This document shows, piece by piece, positions 1 through 8,637 of a stretch of 64,000 bases of DNA. Below the pieces are notes generated by a model that saw only the letters and a program-made list of their open reading frames with translations, made no database searches and had not been told where the DNA came from. The position numbers were made by a program, and so were the translations under genes. Numbering within the stretch: the stretch's first letter is position 1; each line of letters opens with the position of its first letter. This DNA comes from Clostridiales bacterium (GTDB lineage: Bacteria > Bacillota > Clostridia > Christensenellales > UBA1242). The stretch covers positions 117,528 to 181,527 of the forward strand of contig DOEE01000002.1 in NCBI GenBank assembly GCA_003524095.1, written 5' to 3'.

Positions 1-1
1 C

Positions 2-493
2 AAAACATATGTGGGAGACGGGGTTGTTATTAATATTAAAGGTGACGGATTTTCGAGTAGTGCTAGTCTTAATGCCTGCGATGTTGACGCAAGCGAATTT
101 AACCAAGTCCTACAAGAAAGTGCCTCAATCAAAAAATATGATGCGTTCAAACTTGAAATTGACGGAACAAATTCAAACAAAGAGATTGATGTTACTTACA
201 AATCTGGAACTTCAAATATAAACGCAAAATATATTAGAGTTTACAAAATTTCAAACGGAAACTTGTTAGAAGTTGAATTTGAAACAATCAGAAATCAACT
301 TAAGTTTTCGGCAAACATAGATGATAAAATCATTATAATAGAACAAAAAGACTCTGTCGAAATGACGTCGAGATATATTTATCTAATAGTAATTTTGTCC
401 GTAGTATCCATTATAATTATGACGCTTATTATTTACAAAAATATTAAGTCTCGAAAGAAAATTGAGAACTTTATAAACATTATTGATGACTAA
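2..493 (+). CDS. C-terminal end of a membrane-anchored surface protein (5' end outside window)
   Basis: The reading frame is open from the window's left edge to a TAA at 491-493, so this is only the C-terminal part. The visible 160 or so residues look like an extracellular beta-rich domain. A single hydrophobic segment follows (about residues 124-144 of the visible part), and then a basic tail rich in K and R. That layout means a C-terminally membrane-anchored protein with its bulk outside the cell. No family is recognised. An intrinsic terminator follows directly, so it ends its transcription unit. It could be another large surface protein like the giant one further right, but too little is visible to say. 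Confidence 0.7.
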   Translation, partial: KTYVGDGVVINIKGDGFSSSASLNACDVDASEFNQVLQESASIKKYDAFKLEIDGTNSNKEIDVTYKSGTSNINAKYIRVYKISNGNLLEVEFETIRNQLKFSANIDDKIIIIEQKDSVEMTSRYIYLIVILSVVSIIIMTLIIYKNIKSRKKIENFINIIDD

Positions 494-499
494 AAACAA

Positions 500-540
500 A
501 AAAAGAAACGCATAAATTATTTATCCGTTTCTTTTTTATT
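500..540 (+). terminator. Intrinsic terminator after the partial surface-protein gene
   Basis: An 11-bp perfect stem (500-510 with 526-536, AAAAAGAAACG) has a loop of about 15 nt and ends in a T-rich run. Confidence 0.8.
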
Positions 541-630
541 TTTTTCTTTTTTTAAGATTTAATCTTGGTTTTTTATAACATTATAAACCGAATAGAAAAG
601 TCAAAATATCCAAAAATTAATTTGAAAATA

Positions 631-1488
631 TTATTCAGTTTTTCCGCCATCGTTATAGTATATTATTCCCAAAGTATTAGGCCCACAATGAGTTGAAACA
701 GTACAACCGGCTGTGGTTTCGATTATATTTTTGAAAATACCTTTTTCTTTGAGAGTCTTTCTTGCGACGTCAAGCATTTCGGGTGTGGCACTACTATATG
801 TAATAAAACACAAACTCGTGTCAGGATTTCCAAAATCCTTTAAGGTTTCATCAATATATTTGTCTAAAATTTTGTGCATCTTGCCCATATATTTTTTGCC
901 AACCACCATTCTGCCATTGCTTACAATAATCGAAGGCTTGATAGAAAGTAGATTTGCTCCAAGCAACGAAAGTGCCGAACATCTTCCGCCTTTGTATAGA
1001 TAATTTAGTTTGTCCACAACAAAACTTATTTGGACATGTTCACGACGTTTGTTAATAAGTTCAACCGCCTTTTCAATATCTACTTGGTTGTCTCTTAGTT
1101 CGGTGGCATATAAGACTTGCAAACCTATTCCGCTAGACAATGACATACTGTCTATTACATAAACATTATTGAATTTTTTTGATGCAACAACTGCATTGTT
1201 GTAAGTCGAACTAATCTTGCTACTTATACAAAAGTGAATTATTCCGTCGCAATCTTTGAGTTGTTCTTCCCAAAATTCGGTGTAGTCGTTTTCGTTAAGT
1301 GCGCTTGTTTTTGGAAGTTGACTATTTGAATTTACATACTCAAACAATTGTTCATTTGTAATATTTTTGCCGTCAAAGTAGTCATCGCTTCCTAGTGTAA
1401 TTCTAAAAGGGATTACAGCCACTCCAAGTTTTTTGTACATATCTTGATTTAAATCAGCACTGCTTTCGCATGTAATTTTGTATTTCAT
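631..1488 (-). CDS. DegV family fatty-acid-binding protein
   Basis: DegV/FakB-type proteins hold a fatty acid in the cytoplasm and, in Gram-positives, present it to a kinase for phosphorylation. The 285-residue product has the usual family length and blocks: SSADL at the N-terminus, PKTSAL, the YLYKGGRCS region, LLSIKPSI, and the C-terminal TTAGCTVSTHCGPNTLGIIY segment. The reading frame stays open 14 codons further upstream. I chose the ATG at 1488 because GGAG lies six bases before it and the DegV fold begins there. It has its own promoter (1562-1591) and is divergent from radC. No partner kinase gene is in the window, so which lipid it binds is unknown. Confidence 0.92.
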   Translation of the reverse strand: MKYKITCESSADLNQDMYKKLGVAVIPFRITLGSDDYFDGKNITNEQLFEYVNSNSQLPKTSALNENDYTEFWEEQLKDCDGIIHFCISSKISSTYNNAVVASKKFNNVYVIDSMSLSSGIGLQVLYATELRDNQVDIEKAVELINKRREHVQISFVVDKLNYLYKGGRCSALSLLGANLLSIKPSIIVSNGRMVVGKKYMGKMHKILDKYIDETLKDFGNPDTSLCFITYSSATPEMLDVARKTLKEKGIFKNIIETTAGCTVSTHCGPNTLGIIYYNDGGKTE

Positions 1489-1561
1489 ATTATTCTCCAG
1501 ATTTATTTTTAGTATTTTAATAGTTTTCAAGATTTCAAAAAACCTTGTTTAAACTTATTGT

Positions 1562-1591
1562 ATTATATCAAAATATTACTATTCTGGTCAA
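1562..1591 (-). promoter_or_regulatory. Sigma-A-type promoter for the degV-family gene
   Basis: On the minus strand TTGACC (1586-1591) is followed after 18 nt by TATAAT (1562-1567). Predicted start of transcription is near 1555, about 65 nt before the ATG. Confidence 0.65.
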
Positions 1592-1611
1592 TTAAATGCT
1601 ACAATTATTAC

Positions 1612-1640
1612 TTGCAAAAAAGTGGCAATTGTTGTAAACT
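1612..1640 (+). promoter_or_regulatory. Promoter for the radC-RNHCP pair
   Basis: TTGCAA (1612-1617), a 17-nt spacer, then TAAACT (1635-1640). The predicted start of transcription falls just before the AGGAG ribosome site at 1659. Confidence 0.5.
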
Positions 1641-1671
1641 ATTAATTGAAATATACTTAGGAGATTTTATC

Positions 1672-2430
1672 TTGGCAGACAATGATCATCATGGACATAG
1701 GCAAAGACTTAGAGACCGAATTAAGTCCGGTGCATTTGAATCAATGCAAGATTACCAAGTGCTAGAATATGCACTTACTTTTGTAGTGCCATTCAAAGAT
1801 GTCAATCCACTAGCACATGAACTTGTCAAAACATTTGGCTCTTTTGGAGCAGTACTCGAAGCAGACATTGAAGACTTGAAACAAATCAAAGGCATAAGTG
1901 ATGTTACTGCTTGTTTTTTGACTTCGCTTCCAAAAATTTTTAATTTTTACGAAAAAGAAAAGAACAACAAAGTCGGCAAGATTTGCAACTATCTAGAAGC
2001 CTATGAATATGGTCAAAAACTATTCAAAGGCAAGACCTGCGAAGAAGTATATCGAATTAGTTTGCTTGCAACCAACAAAATCGTTGGGGTTGATAAAATC
2101 AGCGAAGGGACATGCAACGAATCTAATTGTAGTATTCGAAAAATCACCGATTGTATGTCTAGACGAAAAGTGGCAAATATTATTTTGCTTCATAATCATC
2201 CAAACGGACTTGCAGAACCTTCCGAAGAAGACAAAAAAGTAACCAAGGCATTGGTCTATGCACTTGCAATAACGGGAAGTCATCTGATTGACCATATGAT
2301 AATTTGTGACAATTCTTATTATAGTTTTAAACAAGACCACCTAATAGACGATTGCTACTTAGAAATTAGCAAAATTTTTGGTGGTGCAAAAGGGGTACAA
2401 CAACCAAAGGCTAGGTATAGCGATGATTAA
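1672..2430 (+). CDS. radC: RadC family JAB/MPN-domain protein
   Basis: This is a RadC/UPF0758 protein of 252 residues. The N-terminal half carries a helix-hairpin-helix-like region (around IKGIS). The C-terminal half is the JAB/MPN fold with a conserved glutamate (SEGT) and the metal-binding signature HNHPNG followed by S-x-x-D (HxHP...SxxD). I chose the TTG at 1672: AGGAG is ten bases upstream and the family's usual N-terminus (HHGHRQRLRDR) follows at once. The ATG 38 codons further upstream would add an unrelated leader with no ribosome site. Family members were once linked to DNA repair, but their biochemical role is not established. The stop overlaps the start of the next gene by 8 nt. 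Confidence 0.9.
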   Translation: MADNDHHGHRQRLRDRIKSGAFESMQDYQVLEYALTFVVPFKDVNPLAHELVKTFGSFGAVLEADIEDLKQIKGISDVTACFLTSLPKIFNFYEKEKNNKVGKICNYLEAYEYGQKLFKGKTCEEVYRISLLATNKIVGVDKISEGTCNESNCSIRKITDCMSRRKVANIILLHNHPNGLAEPSEEDKKVTKALVYALAITGSHLIDHMIICDNSYYSFKQDHLIDDCYLEISKIFGGAKGVQQPKARYSDD

Positions 2431-2734
2431 AAACGATAATAGTTTTGTATGTGTTAATTGCGGAAAAAATGTTGAAAAACTCAAAGTCACAAGCCGAAAT
2501 CATTGCCCGTATTGTTTGCATTCTTTGCATGTTGATATAGTTCCGGGAGATAGAGCAAACCCTTGTGGGGGAATACTCAAGCCGATTGCTATTGAGAACA
2601 ATTCCAAAAAAGGATATATTATTGTGTTTAAATGTCAAAAGTGTGGAGCGGTAGTCAGAAATAAATATGCTCCCGATGACGATTTCCAAGCCATTTTGGA
2701 AATATCAAAATACAATGCTACGGGGATTAAATAA
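2423..2734 (+). CDS. RNHCP domain zinc-ribbon-like protein
   Basis: The 103-residue protein carries the motif after which RNHCP proteins are named (SRNHCPYC, then SLHVD). It is flanked by CxxC pairs: FVCVNCG near the N-terminus and FKCQKCG near the C-terminus. These suggest one or two zinc ribbons. The start at 2423 overlaps the radC stop by 8 nt, so translation is probably coupled and the two proteins are made together. Family function is unknown; nucleic-acid binding is a guess from the zinc ribbons. A strong terminator follows. Confidence 0.85.
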   Translation: MIKNDNSFVCVNCGKNVEKLKVTSRNHCPYCLHSLHVDIVPGDRANPCGGILKPIAIENNSKKGYIIVFKCQKCGAVVRNKYAPDDDFQAILEISKYNATGIK

Positions 2735-2790
2735 AAAAAACATATTAGTAACAAAAGATGAGTTCACTTTTGTATTCTAATATGTTTTTT
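2735..2790. terminator. Bidirectional intrinsic terminator between convergent genes
   Basis: CATATTAG (2741-2748) pairs with CTAATATG (2777-2784), with an inner ACAAAAG/CTTTTGT extension. There is an A-run on the left and a T-run on the right, so it can serve both the RNHCP gene and the convergent DAC-like gene. Confidence 0.85.
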
Positions 2791-2824
2791 GTTTTTTTAT
2801 GAATTTTGCTAAACCGCCAAAAAA

Positions 2825-4120
2825 TTATTCGTGATTATCGTCAGTATTGGTTGTAATGCTAGAAATTTCTTCCGCCTTGTCTTTTTTTGTATCAATTTCC
2901 TTTGGTGCTGGTTTCACGTCTTTTTTGTCTATTTTGGCAGTCTCGGCTTCAGCCTTGGCATGTTCGTCATCTTCTTTTTTCTTTGCTTCAAGTTTTGCTA
3001 AAATTTCAAGTGGAAGCATATTGTCGTCTTCAACAATTGCTTCGCCATTAACGATTTTGACTTTCTTCTTTTTCTTCAAATCGGATTTTTCCTTGTAGAA
3101 GTTGTCTCCGTCTTGAGATTGGAAGTAAACACCAACTATCTTTTTGTTTTTGTTGTGCAAAATTGAATATGCTGCACGACGTCTAGCCCCGCCAACAATC
3201 ATATTTTCAATATTTGGCGTTGATTCAATAAACACGTTATATGCCCTTATTTTTCCCGAATTATCTATAATTGTAATGCCGTCAAAGTCAAGCATTGTTT
3301 TGAGTACATCGGCATAACTTCTAAGTATGTTTTCGTCAAAAGTAGCACTACGCATAAATAGTTTGATAAATTCAATTGGTTCTTTAAGCCAAGTCCCGTC
3401 CTGAAATACTCCCGCCTTGTCTTTAAATTCTTTGTCAACTACCATACAGATGGTTCCATGCAAACCTTTGAGAACACTGTGAAAAATATTGTCTAGTAGG
3501 TTTTTGATGTCTTGCAACTTTCGTTTGGTTGTCTTGATTTTGGATACACAGGCATCAACAAACTCAGTTATTTCGTTGTCCCAGTTGTATTCATAAGATG
3601 AGTTAAGATTAAAACACACCGAGAAATTATTTCCCTTTGCTCCAATTAGCCTACAAACACCGCCACCAAACACATTGATTATAACAAGACTTGCCTTTTT
3701 GGAAATGTTGTCCATAATGGATTGGTCGTGTAGTGCTTGAAGCAAGGATTTATCTTTGAGAGAAGTTAGTGTCTTAATTATTCCATATTCAATAACGTTT
3801 TCGCCAAAGTTAACATATATATTCCAGTCTCTTTTGCAAAAACACATTAGCGCTTTGATTCTAGCACGAAAGTTAAGCGTGTCACTATCTTCATAAAAAA
3901 TTATTTTCTTGGCCTTGTTTACATTCTTAACGACATTATTAATATTGTTTGTAATTAGAATTGTAGGCTTAATTTTTTGACCTTCTTCTTCATAATTTGC
4001 AAGTTGATAAAACATTCCCAAAAACAAATCTATATGTTGAATAGGAAGAGTGGGAAACTCATATGAGAACATCTCAAGTACTTTTTTTCTAGCATCTTCA
4101 AAAAATATTTTTCTTTCCAT
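2825..4120 (-). CDS. DAC-domain-like (diadenylate-cyclase fold) protein with degenerate active site
   Basis: A 431-residue soluble protein. Residues 1-260 match no family I recognise. Residues about 265-335 look like a DAC (DisA_N) domain: LDFDGITIIDNSGKIRAY stands where DGA-x-x-I normally is, and GGARRRAAYSIL stands where GARHRAA normally is. In active c-di-AMP synthases the DGA and RHR motifs bind ATP; here they read DGI and RRR, so activity may be lost or altered. The C-terminus (about 346-431) is a charged lysine- and glutamate-rich tail. Start: ATG preceded by GGGG. It is divergent from a two-gene ABC exporter. It may be a nucleotide sensor of the DACNV type rather than a cyclase; that is inference. 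Confidence 0.6.
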   Translation of the reverse strand: MERKIFFEDARKKVLEMFSYEFPTLPIQHIDLFLGMFYQLANYEEEGQKIKPTILITNNINNVVKNVNKAKKIIFYEDSDTLNFRARIKALMCFCKRDWNIYVNFGENVIEYGIIKTLTSLKDKSLLQALHDQSIMDNISKKASLVIINVFGGGVCRLIGAKGNNFSVCFNLNSSYEYNWDNEITEFVDACVSKIKTTKRKLQDIKNLLDNIFHSVLKGLHGTICMVVDKEFKDKAGVFQDGTWLKEPIEFIKLFMRSATFDENILRSYADVLKTMLDFDGITIIDNSGKIRAYNVFIESTPNIENMIVGGARRRAAYSILHNKNKKIVGVYFQSQDGDNFYKEKSDLKKKKKVKIVNGEAIVEDDNMLPLEILAKLEAKKKEDDEHAKAEAETAKIDKKDVKPAPKEIDTKKDKAEEISSITTNTDDNHE

Positions 4121-4250
4121 AACAACCCCAAAACATTAATATTACAAAACAAACATTGAAACAATCTCAAATTACAAATAGATGATTTTTAAGCGGACTA
4201 AAACTCACTATTGCTATCAAAAATATAGATAATGTAATTCTCAGTAGTAG

Positions 4251-4273
4251 TTTATGTCAGAAACTGACATAAA
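4251..4273. promoter_or_regulatory. Perfect palindrome in the divergent DAC-like / ABC exporter region
   Basis: TTTATGTCAG-AAA-CTGACATAAA has 10-bp perfect arms around 3 nt. It lies in the 331-bp space between two divergent genes and about 120 nt upstream of the exporter's -35 box. It is a good candidate operator for a dimeric repressor or activator. The rest of the space is AT-rich with no other recognisable site apart from the promoter at 4396. Confidence 0.5.
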
Positions 4274-4395
4274 ACAACAAATTCTTTCATTTTTATGAGT
4301 ATAACATAAAAAATTAAAATTGCAATTATTATTATCAAAAATTTTTTAAACTTATCAAAAAAATTTGGTTTTTAGCCGAATTTGACAAAAATACT

Positions 4396-4424
4396 TTGGC
4401 AAATTAATGCTTTTTTGATATACT
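4396..4424 (+). promoter_or_regulatory. Promoter for the ABC exporter operon
   Basis: TTGGCA (4396-4401), a 17-nt spacer, then TATACT (4419-4424), 27 nt before the TTG start codon at 4452. Confidence 0.65.
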
Positions 4425-4451
4425 CAAAGATATATTCTAGGGAGAAAAGTT

Positions 4452-6170
4452 TTGAAAAAACTATTTAGATTCTTTAAAAGTTACAAAAAGCAAATGATTT
4501 TGGCTCCTTTGCTTAAATTTTTTGAAACAATGACAATCATAATAATTCCGCTTCTTGTCGCAAACATGATAGACATAGGTGTCAAAAATCACGATATAAG
4601 ATATATAGCAATTTGGGGAACAATTGTTGTTATATTTAATATAATTGGAATACTCAGTGCAGTTATATGTGCCAAACTTACATCTAAGGCATGCTCGGGA
4701 ATTAGTTATGATATTCGAAAAGATTTGTATCGTCATATAAATACTCTGTCTCATGCCGAACTAGATAAATTTGGAACAGCAACTCTTAACAATAGAATAA
4801 CCCACGACGTTAATAGAATTGAGACGGCTCTCGGAATGTTTTTGAGAATGGTTATGCGTACTCCATTTTTGATTATTGGTTCTATTATAATGACAATGGT
4901 TATTTCTTTGAAATTGTCTCTAATATTTTTATTAATAGCACCACTTATTTTGCTAGCGGTATTTGTAATATTTAAAAAAACAGAACCGCTTTACGATCGC
5001 ACTCAAAAGGACTTGGATAGAGTCTCCGAAATAACAAGAGAGAATTTGCAAGGTGCAAGAGTTGTGAGAGCATTTAACAAACAAGACTACGAAGAACACA
5101 AGTTCCAAGGAGCAACTCTCAAACTCAAAAAGTCGGCAGTTAAAGTTGTATCAATATCTTCACTTCTCAACCCAATAACATCAACTATTATTAACTTTGC
5201 AATTATCGCAATAATGTGGTGGGGAGGGTTGCAGGTAAATATAGGTGGACTTACCCAAGGTCAAATTATTGCATTTGTAAACTATCTAACTCAAATTTCA
5301 GCGGCATTTGTGTCGCTTGCAAACCTTATTATTGCATTTATCAAAGCATTCAATTGTGCGGGGAGAATTAACGAAGTCTTTGATACCAAGCCTAGTGTAA
5401 TTGAAACAAATCACGACTTTATAGATATTCAACCAAATTCTGCAGTTCCAAAAATTGAATTCAAAAATGTAAGTTTCAAATATTCCGATTCCGCCAAATA
5501 TGCTTTTGAAAATATAAGTTTTACTGCATATGCCGGAGACACTATAGGAATTATAGGTGGAACGGGAAGTGGGAAAAGTAGTGTGGTTTATCTTGTGCCA
5601 AGATTTTACGATGCGATTGAGGGAGGAGTTTATGTAGACGGAATCAATGTCAAAGATTATTCCCTTACTCAGTTGCGTCAAAAAATAGGCATAGTGCCAC
5701 AAAAGGCAGTGCTATTCAAAGGAACACTCAAAGAAAATTTGCGTTGGCGAAAACAAGACGCAACGTATGAAGAAATGAAAAAAGCAGTCAAAATTTCTCA
5801 GAGTTATGAGTTTGTCAAAGAATTGCCAGACAAGTATGAAACCAAAGTTCAAGCCGGTGGCAAAAACTTCTCGGGTGGTCAACGTCAAAGACTCACAATA
5901 GCAAGAGCCTTGGTCGGAAATCCAGAGATTTTGATTTTGGACGATAGTGCATCAGCACTTGACTTTGCCACAGATGCAAACTTGCGAAAGGCAATCAAAG
6001 AAAATATAAACTCGACAGTTATACTTGTTTCTCAAAGAGCAAATACAGTCAAAAATTCAGATGTCATAATCGTACTCGAAAATGGAAAGGTTGTAGGACA
6101 GGGAAAACACGACGACTTGCTTAAAAATTGTGAAGTTTACAAACAAATATACTTGTCTCAGACTAAATAA
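4452..6170 (+). CDS. ABC exporter half-transporter, subunit with degenerate catalytic site
   Basis: A 572-residue type-I ABC exporter: six membrane helices in residues 1-300, then an ATPase domain. Walker A is GGTGSGKSS (about residue 370), the signature is FSGGQRQRL (about 472), and Walker B is LILDDSASALD (about 494). Two catalytic residues differ from the norm. The glutamate after Walker B is aspartate (LILDD), and the switch histidine is glutamine (VSQRANT). This is the known pattern for the degenerate-site partner in heterodimeric exporters such as TM287/288 and BmrCD, and the next gene encodes a partner with intact residues. It starts with TTG after AGGGAG. The substrate is unknown; drugs, lipids or peptides are all possible. 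Confidence 0.92.
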   Translation: MKKLFRFFKSYKKQMILAPLLKFFETMTIIIIPLLVANMIDIGVKNHDIRYIAIWGTIVVIFNIIGILSAVICAKLTSKACSGISYDIRKDLYRHINTLSHAELDKFGTATLNNRITHDVNRIETALGMFLRMVMRTPFLIIGSIIMTMVISLKLSLIFLLIAPLILLAVFVIFKKTEPLYDRTQKDLDRVSEITRENLQGARVVRAFNKQDYEEHKFQGATLKLKKSAVKVVSISSLLNPITSTIINFAIIAIMWWGGLQVNIGGLTQGQIIAFVNYLTQISAAFVSLANLIIAFIKAFNCAGRINEVFDTKPSVIETNHDFIDIQPNSAVPKIEFKNVSFKYSDSAKYAFENISFTAYAGDTIGIIGGTGSGKSSVVYLVPRFYDAIEGGVYVDGINVKDYSLTQLRQKIGIVPQKAVLFKGTLKENLRWRKQDATYEEMKKAVKISQSYEFVKELPDKYETKVQAGGKNFSGGQRQRLTIARALVGNPEILILDDSASALDFATDANLRKAIKENINSTVILVSQRANTVKNSDVIIVLENGKVVGQGKHDDLLKNCEVYKQIYLSQTK

Positions 6171-6184
6171 AAGGAGGAATTGAC

Positions 6185-8188
6185 TTGGAAGAAAAAAGTA
6201 ATACAAGGAACAAGCGGGAAGAAAAAGAATATAGAAAAATCAAAAAAGCCATAGCTCAACTTCCAAAAGATTCCTTTAATAATCCAGAAAAAGCACAGCC
6301 TGCCAAGGACATAATAGTCCCAACTGTTGTTCCTGCAACACTTAATAATCCCGTGCTTCAAAATGAAGCCCGCCCAGACAAAATTGTTGATTCGCCACTT
6401 ATTCTTGATACAAATTCAAAACGAATTGAAAGCGTTGCAAAAATCAAAAAACAAAAGTCCGGAATTACACTTCTTAGGATTATGGGATATCTCAAAAAGT
6501 ATTGGTATTTATTCGTACTTGCCATAATATTTGCAATGGTCAATTCAACTTTTGAAATTTTTATTCCATTAATTATTGGCAAGGGGATTGACCATATTGT
6601 AGGAGTTGGCCAAGTTGAATTTGATGCTTTGCTTAAGTATATTGGTTGGTTATCTGTTTGTATAGTTGGTTTTGCTGGATTTAAGTGGTCGCTTTCAAGA
6701 CTTGCAAACGAAATGTCATATCGCATTGAACAACAAATGCACAATGATATTTTTAAAAAGTTTAACAAAGTGCCACTCAAGTATATAGATAGTTCCAGCC
6801 ATGGCGACTTGCAATCCCGTATGATTAATGATGTAGGCTTAATCACAGACGGATTTGTGCTAGGTCTTACAACATTCTTTGATGCACTTGCAACAATTTC
6901 TCTAACCATAATTTTTATGATAAGAATTAATGCTACAATTGCAACAATAATTATTTGTGCAACTCCACTTAGTATCATAGTTGCATCAGTTATTGCCAAG
7001 GCTTGTCACAAGATTTTTAAACGTCAAGCCAAAACACTCGGAGACTTGAGTGGAACTATGGTTGAAATGGTGGGAAATCAAAAGGTTGTCAAAGGCTTTT
7101 TATACGAAGAACGTTCAATTGAAAAGTTTGAAGAAATCAATGTTAAACTCAAAGATGTAGCGGGGAAGGCGATGTTTTATTCGTCACTCTCAGCCCCGTT
7201 TACTAGATTTATAAATGGCTTGCTTTATGCGACCGTAGCGATAGTAGGTTGTATGTCAGCAATCAAAGGAAATATGTCCATTGGAGATATTTCGGTCTTC
7301 CTAGCATATGCAAATCAATATTCTCGTCCATTTAACGATATTGCTGATGTATTTGCAGATATTCAAGCCGCTTTTGCGTCTGCTGTCAGAGTATTTAATG
7401 TATTAGACATAAAAAACGAAGTTAGCGATGCCGGTCTCCCAGAAATTAAAAAATGCACAGGCGAAGTTGTGTTTGACCATGTGGACTTTTCCTATACTCA
7501 AGACAAAAAACTCATTCAAGATTTAAATTTAAATATCAAAAGCGGACAAAGAGTCGCCATAGTTGGGCCAACGGGTTGCGGAAAGAGTACGCTTATTAAT
7601 CTGCTGATGCGGTTTTATGATACTGACAAAGGCACAATATCCGTAAGTGGACACAATATAACTGAAGTTACAAGGCAAAGTCTTCGAAGACAATATGGCA
7701 TGGTGCTTCAAGAGACATGGCTATTTTCGGCATCAATTAGGGATAACATTGCTTATGGCAAGGAAAACGCAACCGACGAAGAGGTTAGACGTGCCGCCAA
7801 ACTTGCGGGCGTTGACCACTTTATTGAGACCATTCCCGAAGGCTATAATGCTATGATAAACGAAAACGGAGATAACTTGTCTCAAGGTCAAAAGCAGTTG
7901 ATTTGTATTGCTAGACTAATGTTAGCCAAACCACCAATGCTAATTTTGGACGAAGCAACCAGCAATATTGACACAAGAACAGAACTTGCTATTCAGTCGG
8001 CATTTCACAAAATGATGGAAGGCAAAACAAGTTTTGTAGTCGCTCATAGACTTTCGACAATTGTTTCGTCGGATATTATCTTGGTTATGAACAAAGGCAA
8101 TATTATAGAACAAGGCACTCACAAAGAATTGCTTAAAAAACAAGGATTTTATTACAACCTATATAATAGCCAATTTAGTGAATATTAA
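6185..8188 (+). CDS. ABC exporter half-transporter, catalytically intact partner
   Basis: A 667-residue type-I ABC exporter subunit that should pair with the product of the preceding gene, 14 nt upstream. A charged, proline-containing N-terminal extension of about 90 residues comes before the membrane domain. The ATPase domain has Walker A GPTGCGKST (about residue 460), signature LSQGQKQL, Walker B LILDEATSNID with the catalytic glutamate, and the switch histidine in VAHRLST. The start is TTG with a strong GGAGG eight bases upstream; both subunits use TTG starts. The long N-terminal extension is unusual for this family and may be a regulatory or interaction segment. A terminator follows. Confidence 0.93.
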   Translation: MEEKSNTRNKREEKEYRKIKKAIAQLPKDSFNNPEKAQPAKDIIVPTVVPATLNNPVLQNEARPDKIVDSPLILDTNSKRIESVAKIKKQKSGITLLRIMGYLKKYWYLFVLAIIFAMVNSTFEIFIPLIIGKGIDHIVGVGQVEFDALLKYIGWLSVCIVGFAGFKWSLSRLANEMSYRIEQQMHNDIFKKFNKVPLKYIDSSSHGDLQSRMINDVGLITDGFVLGLTTFFDALATISLTIIFMIRINATIATIIICATPLSIIVASVIAKACHKIFKRQAKTLGDLSGTMVEMVGNQKVVKGFLYEERSIEKFEEINVKLKDVAGKAMFYSSLSAPFTRFINGLLYATVAIVGCMSAIKGNMSIGDISVFLAYANQYSRPFNDIADVFADIQAAFASAVRVFNVLDIKNEVSDAGLPEIKKCTGEVVFDHVDFSYTQDKKLIQDLNLNIKSGQRVAIVGPTGCGKSTLINLLMRFYDTDKGTISVSGHNITEVTRQSLRRQYGMVLQETWLFSASIRDNIAYGKENATDEEVRRAAKLAGVDHFIETIPEGYNAMINENGDNLSQGQKQLICIARLMLAKPPMLILDEATSNIDTRTELAIQSAFHKMMEGKTSFVVAHRLSTIVSSDIILVMNKGNIIEQGTHKELLKKQGFYYNLYNSQFSEY

Positions 8189-8193
8189 TTTTA

Positions 8194-8229
8194 AACACAT
8201 ATGTTCTTTGGGAACGTGTGTGTTTTTTT
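8194..8229 (+). terminator. Intrinsic terminator of the ABC exporter operon
   Basis: A 13-bp stem (8194-8206 with 8211-8223, two G-T pairs) and a TTTG loop are followed by a run of T. Confidence 0.85.
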
Positions 8230-8241
8230 GGAAATTGGGTC

Positions 8242-8270
8242 TTGAAATTTGATTTTTAGTATGATACAAT
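8242..8270 (+). promoter_or_regulatory. Promoter for the small-gene pair
   Basis: TTGAAA (8242-8247), a 17-nt spacer, then TACAAT (8265-8270), 29 nt before the GTG at 8300. Confidence 0.6.
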
Positions 8271-8299
8271 ATAGTTATTAAATAGCCAAAGGGGACAGT

Positions 8300-8611
8300 G
8301 TGGTGGATAACAAGGTAGATAGAATTTGGAGTGCCGAAAGAGATGTTAATGCAGTTAAACATACTTTGGACGATATAAAAAGACTAAAAGATTATGTAAG
8401 ATTAGATTTGATTGGACTAAACAAAGACAAACAACAAGTTATGAAAGACGAAGATTACGACGAACTAATCAAAGTATATGAAGCCTTGACCGCTTTTGAA
8501 AAGGGTTATATGCAAAGAAAACTTGCAACCGCCCAAATCAAATTAGAAATCGCCAAAGTTTCACCCGATGGAGATACTATAGAATACTTTAATAGTTTGT
8601 TTGGCGAGTAA
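8300..8611 (+). CDS. Small charged helical protein, unknown function
   Basis: A 103-residue protein beginning with GTG after AAGGGG. The second codon is also GTG, so the start may be 8300 or 8303. It is rich in K, D and E, has no cysteine, signal peptide or membrane segment, and reads as a mostly alpha-helical, probably coiled-coil cytoplasmic protein. I recognise no family. It shares the promoter at 8242 with the frame-shifted small gene 26 nt downstream. Confidence 0.7.
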   Translation: MVDNKVDRIWSAERDVNAVKHTLDDIKRLKDYVRLDLIGLNKDKQQVMKDEDYDELIKVYEALTAFEKGYMQRKLATAQIKLEIAKVSPDGDTIEYFNSLFGE

Positions 8612-8637
8612 TTAAAAAATTAATTTTGGTGGAAATT

